From assembly GCF_965657105.1 (NCBI RefSeq), contig NZ_CBFHNB010000001.1, forward strand, positions 39,683 through 103,682: 64,000 nucleotides of DNA, written 5' to 3'. Positions 1 to 8,352 of the stretch are shown piece after piece. A program made the translations under genes and the position numbers. The notes beneath the pieces were generated by a model. That model saw only the letters and a list, made by a program, of their open reading frames with translations, had not been told where the DNA came from and searched no databases. Every line of letters begins with the position of its first letter. Position 1 is the stretch's first letter. Origin of the DNA: Puniceispirillum sp965657105. GTDB taxonomy: Bacteria; Pseudomonadota; Alphaproteobacteria; Puniceispirillales; Puniceispirillaceae.

Positions 1-965
1 ACAGCATGGGCATGCAACTCTGCTCCGCGCCCATAGCTAGCCTCGTCATAGCTGGCCTGCGGTGCACCGGCATAGGATAGAAACATCGCCAACACAGTCA
101 GAACAGCAGCCACAAACCATGTCCAATTTGGAGCTGGTAGTCCTTTATGCTTGGTGTTGTAGTAATGCCGGATCACACAACCTATAACCAGAACAAGCGC
201 CAGAATAATCCAGCTATAGGCGGTCGCGAATACCATTGGATAATGGCCACCAAGCATGACAAAAATCACTGGTAAGGTCAGATAATTATTATGCAATGAG
301 CGCTGTTTACCCCGAATGCCGTATGCTGGATCGGGCGAATCACCTGCTTTGAGCGCTGCCACTACCTTGGTTTGCCCCGGAATAATCACCATCAGCACAT
401 TGGCAACCATCATCGTGCCGATCGTAACACCCATTTGCATGAAGGCACCACGCGCTGAAAAAATTTGGGTGTAACCATAGGCAAGCAGCACGAGAAACAC
501 AAACCCCGCCACAGCCAGCATCGTATCATCACGCCCAAGCGGACTTCGACACAAGCCGTCATACACCACCCAACCAAGAATAATACCAGCAAGACTTATG
601 GCCACGGCCTGCCATTCAGTAATATCAAGAATCTCAAGATCGATCATATACAGGCTTGCCGCACCATAATAAACCAGCGCCATCAGTGCCATGCCCGAAA
701 TCCATGTCCCATAGGCTTCCCATTTGAACCATGTCAGTTCTTCCGGCATCCGCTTTGGTGCAACCAGATATTTGACCATGTTATAGAAACCGCCCCCATG
801 AACCTGCCATGCCTGCCCATGCGCTTCATCTGGCAGCTGTTTGCCAGGCTTCAGGCTTAAATCAAGCGCAATAAAATAGAAAGACGACCCGATCCAGGCA
901 ATGCCAGCAATAACATGCACCCAGCGAATTAGCATTTCTGACCATATCCAAAGATAATCAATCAT
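1..965 (-). CDS. puuD: Urate hydroxylase PuuD, membrane part (3' end outside window)
   Basis: The frame reads open from an ATG at 965 to the left edge (321 codons). It has a good ribosome site (GGAGA, 7 nt upstream). The protein starts MIDYLWIWSEMLIRWVHVIA and shows about eight hydrophobic segments with conserved motifs typical of the urate oxidase N-terminal family (HVIAGIAWIGSSFYFIALD, RSLHNNYLTLPVIFVML). PuuD proteins are inner-membrane enzymes converting urate to 5-hydroxyisourate and usually end in a cytochrome c domain, which would lie beyond position 1. The neighbours, xanthine dehydrogenase upstream and uraH, support the role. Family call is firm; the cytochrome tail cannot be seen. 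Confidence 0.9.
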   Translation of the reverse strand, partial: MIDYLWIWSEMLIRWVHVIAGIAWIGSSFYFIALDLSLKPGKQLPDEAHGQAWQVHGGGFYNMVKYLVAPKRMPEELTWFKWEAYGTWISGMALMALVYYGAASLYMIDLEILDITEWQAVAISLAGIILGWVVYDGLCRSPLGRDDTMLAVAGFVFLVLLAYGYTQIFSARGAFMQMGVTIGTMMVANVLMVIIPGQTKVVAALKAGDSPDPAYGIRGKQRSLHNNYLTLPVIFVMLGGHYPMVFATAYSWIILALVLVIGCVIRHYYNTKHKGLPAPNWTWFVAAVLTVLAMFLSYAGAPQASYDEASYGRGAELHAHA

Positions 966-1044
966 GAGGCAATCTCCATTTCTTTCAGCAAATATATACC
1001 CCATAAGAAGCGATGATCATATGTGATGTTAAAATAATGTGCGA

Positions 1045-2049
1045 TCATGAAAACGCCCCTTCACAATCAAGCTCCTGTTGCCAGATGGCAAGTTGCGCCG
1101 CAATCGATATGGCAACGCGTATAGGTTGCTTTCCAGTAATAAGCCCAACACCGATTGGACAAGTCAAGCGCATTAATGCTTCATCACTAATGCCTGCCTT
1201 GCTTAGCCGGCTTCGGAAACGGGCGTTTTTGGTCTTTGAGCCGATCAGGCCAAGCCTAGCAAAACCTTGGCCTGCCAGAACAGTATGGCAGATGGCCTGA
1301 TCAAGCGCATGCGAATGTGTAATAACCAGATGAAAAGCATCTGTTGGCGCGTGTGCCGCAATCAATGTTGGGTCACGTGCTGTCACTTCGGAAACCCATT
1401 CAGGAATGACTGGCGGAAATCTGTCTGGTGCAATATCGACCCAATAGACATCAAAACCCAACCCCTCAATGATCGGTATTAGCGCCCTTCCAACATGTCC
1501 GGCACCATAGATGAATAATGGCCTTTGATAAGATTTTTGCGGCAATATAAAGCCCGTTTTATCAGCCGTTATTGATGCACCATATCCAATGAGGTCACGA
1601 TCTGCCAGCACAAGCGGCTGGCCTGCTTTTAATGGATGTAAAACGGGCTGTTCACTATCTACCAGCTTTTCTAAAACTGGCAGATCAGCCTTGGTAAGAG
1701 CTTCGAGCAATACCCGGACATGCCCCCCGCAACATTGTCCCATATCGGAGCCAAGGGCGATATCCATAACATGGCGATACCAATCAACGGGATTGGCCTG
1801 TATCGAGGTGATATCACTACGTGCTTGATGCATCACTTCAAATTCCAGCGCGCCACCGCCAATCGTATCCCATATCGTATCGGCCTTAATCAGCATATTG
1901 GCACCCACGGCGCGCGGTGCTGACCCGCGCACTTGAATAACACTCGCATGGATAACAATGTCTGTGTCTTGCAACAGCGTAATCGCCATAGTGAGCCAGC
2001 CAGCATTCCCCTGATTAACGGTTTGCCTATTGTCAGAAGACTCAGACAC
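1045..2049 (-). CDS. xdhC: Xanthine dehydrogenase accessory protein XdhC
   Basis: 334 aa. XdhC binds molybdenum cofactor and helps load sulfurated cofactor into the XdhB subunit. The N-terminal XdhC/CoxI segment holds GSAPRAVGANML and QCCGGHVRV; the C-terminal Rossmann-like half holds IYGAGHVGRALIPI and ends with a GLIGSKTK segment. I chose the GTG at 2049: it has a strong ribosome site (GGGAGGG at about 2054-2060) and overlaps the stop of xdhB (2042-2044), the expected coupling. A TTG six codons further upstream is in frame but less likely. It is the third gene of xdhA-xdhB-xdhC. Confidence 0.93.
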   Translation of the reverse strand: MSESSDNRQTVNQGNAGWLTMAITLLQDTDIVIHASVIQVRGSAPRAVGANMLIKADTIWDTIGGGALEFEVMHQARSDITSIQANPVDWYRHVMDIALGSDMGQCCGGHVRVLLEALTKADLPVLEKLVDSEQPVLHPLKAGQPLVLADRDLIGYGASITADKTGFILPQKSYQRPLFIYGAGHVGRALIPIIEGLGFDVYWVDIAPDRFPPVIPEWVSEVTARDPTLIAAHAPTDAFHLVITHSHALDQAICHTVLAGQGFARLGLIGSKTKNARFRSRLSKAGISDEALMRLTCPIGVGLITGKQPIRVAISIAAQLAIWQQELDCEGAFS

Positions 2050-4372
2050 AAGGCCCTCCCAACGCAATTGACCGCATTAACAAGCGTTCACAAGTCGCGG
2101 GCGCATCAAGCATAGGATATTCACCACTTTCGCCTACCGATTGAAGCGCATGTGATAAGGCCATCAACACGCTGATCCCCAACATTAATGGCGGTTCACC
2201 AACAGCTTTTGATTTATGGATTGTGGCTTCACTATTTTCCCCCTCGGCAAATAGGGCAACACGAAAATCAACAGGCCGATCCGAACAGGCAGGTATTTTA
2301 TATGTCGAAGGCGCATGCGTCATCAAACGCCCGTGTTTGTTCCAGACCAGTTCTTCGGTTGTCAGCCAACCTGCCCCCTGCACAAAGCCCCCTTCGATCT
2401 GGCCAATATCAAGTGCCGGGTTTAATGATTTACCGACATCATGCAGTATATCAGTGCGTAAAATCCGGTTCTCACCTGTCAAGAGGTCAATAACGACCTC
2501 GCTACAGGCGGCGCCATAGGCAAAATAATAGAAAGGTCGTCCGGTAAGTGTTTGCTTGTCCCAATGCACTTTTGGTGTTGCATAAAAACCTGTTGAAGAA
2601 AGCGATATCCGCCCCATATAGCAACGATGCGCCGCCTCGGCAAAGCTGTAATATTGATCACCAACCAACACCTTGCCATCACTAAAATGAACATCTTTCG
2701 GATCGATCTGCGATTGCTCGGCCAAAAAATCCTGCATCCGCGTTTTGATCGCATGTGCGGCGCGCATCGCTGCCATGCCGTTAAGATCACTTCCAGATGA
2801 TGCTGCCGTTGCTGATGTGTTTGGCACTTTGCCTGTCGTTGTGGCTGTGATTTTTACGGTTTCAAGCGGAACCGAAAACGCATGGGCAACGATCTGGGCA
2901 ACCTTTGTGTAAAGCCCTTGTCCCATTTCAGTGCCGCCATGATTGAGATGCACCGAACCGTCATTATACACATGCACTAACGCCCCTGCCTGATTCAAAA
3001 AACTACTGTTAAAAGAGATACCGAATTTAACGGGCGTTAGAGCAATGCCTCGCTTTACATAGCGATTAGTTTTGTTGAACAGTTCAACCGCTTTGCGACG
3101 CTTTACATAATCGCTGGTCTTTACCAACGTGCTGACGATATCCTGAATAACGCAATCTTCAACTGGCTGCCCATAGGGGGTGACACCATGATCTGATATA
3201 TCTTTATGCGGGTAGAAATTCCGCTGGCGTACAATAAGCGGATCAAGCGCCAGATGATGCGCAACAGCATCGATAACACGTTCAATACCCACCATGCCTT
3301 GCGGCCCTCCAAATCCCCTGAAGGCCGTATTTGACTGGGTATTGGTGCGGCACCGATGTGATATGATACGCATATTTTTGATATGATAAGCATTGTCAGC
3401 ATGGCACATGGCGCGCGCCGCAATAGACTCTGACAAATCCCATGACATGCCACAGCGTAATGCCTGCTCAAAAACAACCCCACTTATCTTGCCATCATCA
3501 TCAAAACCGACACTGTAATCAATGCGGACATCATGCCGTTTACCAGTCAGCATAAAATCATCATCACGATCATAAATAGTTTTGGCTGGCCGACCTGTTA
3601 ATTTGGCCGCTATCGCCGCCGTAATGGCAGGCAGATTGCCCTGGCTTTCTTTGCCGCCAAAAGCCCCACCCATACGCCGCGTTTCAACCGTAATGGCGTG
3701 GTTAGCCACCCCCAGCGAAGTGGCCACTTTATGCTGGATTTCGCTTGGATGCTGGGTGGAACAGTAAAGCGTCATGTCACCATCTTCACCTGGCACCGCC
3801 AAGGCTGCCTGACCTTCAAGATAGAAATGTTCTTGCCCACCAATGACGATGCGTCCGTCAAGATGGTGCGGCGCGGCGGCAATGGCACCATCGGCATCAC
3901 CTGTCGAGATGGTCGCCGCAGGCCCTAAAAAAGCGCCTTCCTGCATCGCTTGATCAATCGTCAAAATGGCTGGTAAAATATCGTAGTCAATATTGGCAAG
4001 ACCTATGGCGGCACGCGCTGAAGCCATATCAACCGCAGCTACAGCAAACACAGATTGACCAACATAGGACACCGTATCATCAGCAAAAATCGGGTCATCA
4101 CCAGCAACCGGACTACAGTCATTTATGCCAGGTACATTTTGTGCCGACATTACAGCAACAATCCCCTCGGCACTGGCAACAGCCGAAAGATCCATACTGA
4201 TAATTCGCGCATGCGCATGCGGACTTTGAGCAATAAGAACCTGCAAGGTATTCTGCGGCACAGGCAGATCGTCCGTATAATGAGCACGTCCTGAAACATG
4301 CTTATGCGCACTGTCATGACGTACAGGCTTGTGCAGTGCCGTTTGTGGCAATGTTGTATCGAACCTTGTCAT
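2042..4372 (-). CDS. xdhB: Xanthine dehydrogenase, molybdopterin-binding subunit
   Basis: 776 aa, normal length for XdhB. It carries the molybdenum-cofactor domain that hydroxylates hypoxanthine/xanthine to urate. Visible motifs: GGAFGGKESQG, AFRGFGGPQGM, GGTEMGQGLYTK, and KAVGEPPLMLG near the C-terminus, whose Glu is the catalytic base in this family. ATG 4372 directly follows the xdhA stop (TAG-ATG), so translation is coupled. The gene sits between the Fe-S/FAD subunit and xdhC, the usual split bacterial arrangement (XdhAB rather than one long eukaryote-like chain). Confidence 0.95.
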   Translation of the reverse strand: MTRFDTTLPQTALHKPVRHDSAHKHVSGRAHYTDDLPVPQNTLQVLIAQSPHAHARIISMDLSAVASAEGIVAVMSAQNVPGINDCSPVAGDDPIFADDTVSYVGQSVFAVAAVDMASARAAIGLANIDYDILPAILTIDQAMQEGAFLGPAATISTGDADGAIAAAPHHLDGRIVIGGQEHFYLEGQAALAVPGEDGDMTLYCSTQHPSEIQHKVATSLGVANHAITVETRRMGGAFGGKESQGNLPAITAAIAAKLTGRPAKTIYDRDDDFMLTGKRHDVRIDYSVGFDDDGKISGVVFEQALRCGMSWDLSESIAARAMCHADNAYHIKNMRIISHRCRTNTQSNTAFRGFGGPQGMVGIERVIDAVAHHLALDPLIVRQRNFYPHKDISDHGVTPYGQPVEDCVIQDIVSTLVKTSDYVKRRKAVELFNKTNRYVKRGIALTPVKFGISFNSSFLNQAGALVHVYNDGSVHLNHGGTEMGQGLYTKVAQIVAHAFSVPLETVKITATTTGKVPNTSATAASSGSDLNGMAAMRAAHAIKTRMQDFLAEQSQIDPKDVHFSDGKVLVGDQYYSFAEAAHRCYMGRISLSSTGFYATPKVHWDKQTLTGRPFYYFAYGAACSEVVIDLLTGENRILRTDILHDVGKSLNPALDIGQIEGGFVQGAGWLTTEELVWNKHGRLMTHAPSTYKIPACSDRPVDFRVALFAEGENSEATIHKSKAVGEPPLMLGISVLMALSHALQSVGESGEYPMLDAPATCERLLMRSIALGGPCV

Positions 4373-5842
4373 CTAATCGGCTAACAGCGCCGAAACACCG
4401 CCCCCTGCAAGTTCGACATGCGACTGTCCGGTGATTTCAAGGCCATATTTCAGCACCAGATTTCGCGCCGCCTGCATGCGATAATCTGCACTGCCCCGCA
4501 TATCACTAAGAGGCGTAAAATCATCACCTAGCAAGGATGCAGCGGCGATAAAGCTGGCTTCATTAAATGAGCCACCAATTAATATCTGTTCTGCCGCGCT
4601 GGCACGCATCGGTGTCCCAGCCATACCACCAAACGCAATAACCGCATCAATGATCATACCGTTCTTTACAGTGACATTTGCCGCCATCATCACGGCTGAA
4701 ATATCTTGGTCAAACCGTTTAGATAGCTTGTAACAGCGCAGATATGGTGCTTTTACCTTTGGCACTAAAATAGCCGCAACAAATTCATCTGATTTTCGGT
4801 CCTGCGCGCCATAGCTGACAAAGAAATTTTCAAGCTTCATAACGCGCGTCTTGGAACCTTGTCGAAGCTCGATCTGGCTCCCAAGAGCTATGAGCAATGG
4901 GGGCAAATCGCCAATAGGCGACCCGTTCGCAATGTTGCCGCAAACCGTACCTGAACTGCGCACCTGCAAAGACCCAAATCGGCGTAATAATGTCGAAACA
5001 GCTGGCCATCTTTTGCCGAGTATTTCCATCGCTGTCTGATGCGTTACAGCAGGCCGTATAATCAGATTGGCTTTATCATCCTCAATCTTATCAAACCCCT
5101 CTACACGGCCAGTCCATAGCATACGCGATAATTGGCGTTGCTGTTTGGTTACCCATAACCCTATGTCAGTCGCGCCGGAAACGATTGTTGCGGCCAAATC
5201 TTCGGCATAAATAGTAGCAAAATCCGCTTGCTTATATGGCGCAGTAAACGCTTTTTTGCCATCTGAAATTTCAACCACTTCGTCATGCTGGATATCTAGT
5301 AACAGAGCTTTTTCAGCCTTTTGGCGCTTGCTTTCCCATGTTGATTTCGCCATGCCTGCCAATGACAGACCTGCATCCACAATCGGTCGATAGCCAGTAC
5401 ACCGACATAAATTTCCAGCCAGCGTGTCATCAATTTGATTGGCCGCAAGTCCATCCTGATTACACCAGGCCGCATATAGCGACATAACAAAGCCGGGGGT
5501 GCAAAAGCCGCATTGGGATCCGTGAAAATCAACCATGGCCTGCTGACAAGGATGCAATTCACCATCCGGGCCACTGATACCTTCCACCGTCGTCACCGCG
5601 CTACCTTCAAGCATCCCCATAAACAGAATACAGGCATTCACGGGTCGCCATATCAGACGACCTTTGCCATCAGTACGCGCAACGACAACTGTGCAGGCAC
5701 CACAATCACCTTCGGCGCAGCCTTCTTTGGATCCTGTGAGCCCTCGTTCACGCCGCAACCATGTCAGCAGCGTCATATCACCAGCAATGCCAGCAACTGT
5801 CTGTATTTCACCATTCAGAACAAAGGTTAGATAGGTTCGCAC
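4373..5842 (-). CDS. xdhA: Xanthine dehydrogenase, [2Fe-2S]/FAD subunit
   Basis: 489 aa from GTG 5842. Domains in order: plant-type [2Fe-2S] (CAEGDCGACTVV), a second [2Fe-2S] domain (CGFCTPGFVMS, NLCRCTGYRPI), then an FAD domain of the CO-dehydrogenase flavoprotein type (IVSGATDIGL, TVCGNIANGSPIGD). It passes electrons from the molybdenum site in XdhB to NAD. The GTG start has GGAGA 4 nt upstream and lies 10 nt after the uraH stop; a longer in-frame reading to 5923 would run far into uraH and adds a poorly conserved leader, so I reject it. First gene of xdhABC, behind uraH. Confidence 0.93.
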   Translation of the reverse strand: MRTYLTFVLNGEIQTVAGIAGDMTLLTWLRRERGLTGSKEGCAEGDCGACTVVVARTDGKGRLIWRPVNACILFMGMLEGSAVTTVEGISGPDGELHPCQQAMVDFHGSQCGFCTPGFVMSLYAAWCNQDGLAANQIDDTLAGNLCRCTGYRPIVDAGLSLAGMAKSTWESKRQKAEKALLLDIQHDEVVEISDGKKAFTAPYKQADFATIYAEDLAATIVSGATDIGLWVTKQQRQLSRMLWTGRVEGFDKIEDDKANLIIRPAVTHQTAMEILGKRWPAVSTLLRRFGSLQVRSSGTVCGNIANGSPIGDLPPLLIALGSQIELRQGSKTRVMKLENFFVSYGAQDRKSDEFVAAILVPKVKAPYLRCYKLSKRFDQDISAVMMAANVTVKNGMIIDAVIAFGGMAGTPMRASAAEQILIGGSFNEASFIAAASLLGDDFTPLSDMRGSADYRMQAARNLVLKYGLEITGQSHVELAGGGVSALLAD

Positions 5843-5852
5843 GCCATCTCCA

Positions 5853-6206
5853 TTAGCTACCACGATAAGTCGAATAACCGTAAGCCGATAATAATAACGG
5901 GACATGATAATGCTGATCATCACGATCTATGCCAAAGGCAATGACAATATCATCCAAAAACGGAAATTCCGGCAAATCATCCCCCATCTCACGCAAATAG
6001 GATGCCGCATGAAAAACCAGCGCATACCGGCCACGCGCTAGCGCATCACCCTCAAGCAGGGGGGCATCACATCGGCCATCAGCATTTGTTACGACTGTTT
6101 TCAAAACCGTCTGCGTATCGCCTTTTATGCGGATAAGGTCAATTTCAAGGTGTGCCGCGGGTTTACCACGTGCAGTATCTAGGACATGGGTAGTCAATCG
6201 ACCCAT
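5853..6206 (-). CDS. uraH: 5-hydroxyisourate hydrolase (transthyretin-like)
   Basis: 117 aa. It hydrolyses 5-hydroxyisourate to OHCU, the step after PuuD. The family marks are the N-terminal THVLDTARGKPA segment with its active-site His and the C-terminal YRGS tetrapeptide, intact here (HVPLLLSAYGYSTYRGS). The ATG at 6206 has AGGAGA 5 nt upstream. No secretion signal, so probably cytoplasmic. It begins the minus-strand run uraH-xdhA-xdhB-xdhC-puuD and is divergent from uraD across a short gap rich in inverted repeats. Confidence 0.95.
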   Translation of the reverse strand: MGRLTTHVLDTARGKPAAHLEIDLIRIKGDTQTVLKTVVTNADGRCDAPLLEGDALARGRYALVFHAASYLREMGDDLPEFPFLDDIVIAFGIDRDDQHYHVPLLLSAYGYSTYRGS

Positions 6207-6232
6207 TGTAATCTCCTGACAATTAGTGATGA

Positions 6233-6273
6233 TTGCTAAAAATTAGAATGACAATTTTTCATTGATTTAGCAA
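6233..6273. promoter_or_regulatory. Nested inverted repeats between uraH and uraD
   Basis: The 125-nt gap between the divergent uraH and uraD genes holds two overlapping perfect inverted repeats. The outer one is TTGCTAAA (6233-6240) with TTTAGCAA (6266-6273). The inner one is AAAAATT (6238-6244) with AATTTTT (6253-6259). Their centres differ by about 4 nt. The position suggests operators for a dimeric repressor controlling both directions; no regulator gene of purine breakdown is visible next to them. Function is inferred from position only. Confidence 0.45.
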
Positions 6274-6331
6274 ACTAATCTACACAAATGATGCCGACCC
6301 AAATGCGACCACATGAAAGGCTTATGAACTG

Positions 6332-6844
6332 ATGAATAAACTTGCCTTGCACGAAATGCCAGAAGACCAATTGCTAGCATGCCTTGGCGGCATTTACGAA
6401 CATTCAATATGGGTTGCCAAAGCTTTGCTAGATGGCGGCATCAGCAAAGCAGACAACGATCCCAACCTACTGGCACACCGTATGAAAGTCATTGTTGATG
6501 CAGCCAGTGACGAGGCAAAATTAACATTGCTACGCGCGCATCCCGAACTGGCTGGCAAGCTGGCTATTGCTGGTAATCTTACAGCCGAATCAACCGCTGA
6601 ACAGGCCAGTGCTGGCCTTGATAAATGTTCGCAAGCAGAATTCGAACAATTCCAGAATCTCAACGCCGATTACACCGCTAAATTCGGACATCCTTTCATC
6701 ATCGCCGTGCGCGGCCTGTCACGTGCCGATATTCTGGCCGCCTTTCATCAACGTATCAACAATGACCTAGCCACCGAATTTAACTCCGCCCTTAATGAAG
6801 TTCATAAAATTGCGCGCCTTCGGCTTTTTGAGTTGGCCGCCTGA
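6332..6844 (+). CDS. uraD: OHCU decarboxylase
   Basis: 170 aa, the usual length of a stand-alone OHCU decarboxylase. It converts 2-oxo-4-hydroxy-4-carboxy-5-ureidoimidazoline to S-allantoin, completing urate breakdown started by PuuD and UraH. Visible family motifs are LLRAHPELAGK with the catalytic His, the STAEQASAGL segment, and GHPFIIAVRG. It is divergent from uraH and followed after 14 nt by an FAD-linked dehydrogenase, probably in one transcript. No allantoinase is in the window. Confidence 0.94.
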   Translation: MNKLALHEMPEDQLLACLGGIYEHSIWVAKALLDGGISKADNDPNLLAHRMKVIVDAASDEAKLTLLRAHPELAGKLAIAGNLTAESTAEQASAGLDKCSQAEFEQFQNLNADYTAKFGHPFIIAVRGLSRADILAAFHQRINNDLATEFNSALNEVHKIARLRLFELAA

Positions 6845-6858
6845 CTGGATAGATTGAC

Positions 6859-8304
6859 ATGAAGATAACCGAACAGGAAATGATAGATGAATGTCGCGCC
6901 ATATGCGGCGATGCACATGTCGAAACTGGCAATGATATTGATCCCAAGTATCAGCGTGACTGGCTAGGCAAATACCCATCCAACCCCTTTATCGTTGTGC
7001 GTCCTGACAGCACTGAAAAAGTGGCCGCTTTGATGAAACTATGCACCGCCACCAAAACCGCAGTGATTCCGCTTGGTGGTAATTCAGGCCTGACTGGCGC
7101 AACGCAGGCGCATCCCGATCAAAAAGCCATGATCCTGTCGCTGGAACGGATGAATATGATCCGTGACGTCAGTGGTGATGGTCGTTATATGATTGCCGAG
7201 TCTGGTTGTATCGTCGAAAATCTACATAAGGCGGCAGATCAGGCGGGCTGGATGTTTCCCTTGGTTTTTGGTGCCAAGGGTACAGCACATATCGGCGGTG
7301 CCTTGGGCACAAATGCAGGCGGGTTAAATGTTGTACGATATGGGAATGCCCGTGCGCTATGTCTTGGCTTAGAAGTGGTCACAGCAGCAGGCGACATCAT
7401 GAATTTGCTTCCGGCACTTAAAAAAGACAATACTGGCTATGATCTGGTCAATCTGATGATTGGCTCTGAAGGCACACTTGGCATCATCACCGCCGCAACC
7501 CTGACCTTGGTTCCAAAGCCAGCTGCCTATGCAACGGCAATGGTTGTTGTGCCAGATATGGAGGCGGCGCTAAAGCTGATGAACCTTGTGCAAATTCAAA
7601 CTGGGGGCCGGCTAGAAGCCTATGAGCTTATGGATCAGGTGATTTATGATTTATGCGTCAATAATCTTGACCATGTCACTTCGCCTTTTGATTATAGTCC
7701 TGTGCTTAGCATATTGATGGAAATTGCCGCTGGCAGTCCTGATGATGTTAAGATGCACACTGATGGACGGCTAAATCTTTCCATCCAGCTTGAAACCATT
7801 CTGGCGTCGGCATTTGAACAAGGGCTTGCCGATGATGCCATTATCGCCAACTCCGAAGCCCAACGCCAAAATTTATGGGCGATGCGTGAAGGTGCGCTGG
7901 ACGCCATACAGAAACATGGTAATTGGGTGATGAGCGATGTCAGCTTTCAGGTTGCCGATTTACCCAACGCTATTACCGACTTGAAGGCGGCTTTCGCGGC
8001 GGTGGCACCAGGGCCATTCTGTGTTGCCTTTGGTCATATGGGCGATGGCAATCTCCATGCTTTTGCGCGCCCTTATGATGAAGACCCAAAAGATCGCCCG
8101 AAAGAAGCCGCAGCGATCAAAGCGGCCTTGCGCGATACTGTGGTGAAATGGCATGGATCCATCAGTGCCGAACATGGAATTGGTCAGGATAAACAGGCCG
8201 AAATGAAACAGCTGAAAGATCCAGTTGCCTATGCCATGATGAAATCGATCAAAGCCGCTCTGGATCCTGACAACATTCTGAATCCAGGCAAAGTTCTGCT
8301 ATAG
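6859..8304 (+). CDS. FAD-linked 2-hydroxyacid dehydrogenase (GlcD / D2HGDH-like)
   Basis: 481 aa. N-terminal PCMH-type FAD domain (IPLGGNSGLTGATQ, AHIGGALGTNAGG, GSEGTLGIITA) and C-terminal FAD-oxidase domain with AFGHMGDGNLHAF and SAEHGIGQDK. This family oxidises D-lactate, glycolate or D-2-hydroxyglutarate, and sequence alone does not settle which. Position 14 nt behind uraD invites a role on glyoxylate/glycolate from ureidoglycolate, but that is inference. The reading ends just before mmsA, which converges on it. Confidence 0.85.
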   Translation: MKITEQEMIDECRAICGDAHVETGNDIDPKYQRDWLGKYPSNPFIVVRPDSTEKVAALMKLCTATKTAVIPLGGNSGLTGATQAHPDQKAMILSLERMNMIRDVSGDGRYMIAESGCIVENLHKAADQAGWMFPLVFGAKGTAHIGGALGTNAGGLNVVRYGNARALCLGLEVVTAAGDIMNLLPALKKDNTGYDLVNLMIGSEGTLGIITAATLTLVPKPAAYATAMVVVPDMEAALKLMNLVQIQTGGRLEAYELMDQVIYDLCVNNLDHVTSPFDYSPVLSILMEIAAGSPDDVKMHTDGRLNLSIQLETILASAFEQGLADDAIIANSEAQRQNLWAMREGALDAIQKHGNWVMSDVSFQVADLPNAITDLKAAFAAVAPGPFCVAFGHMGDGNLHAFARPYDEDPKDRPKEAAAIKAALRDTVVKWHGSISAEHGIGQDKQAEMKQLKDPVAYAMMKSIKAALDPDNILNPGKVLL

Positions 8305-8352
8305 ACAGAAAACGAGTCATGCCAATAGCAGAATAATAACACTTTGATATTG

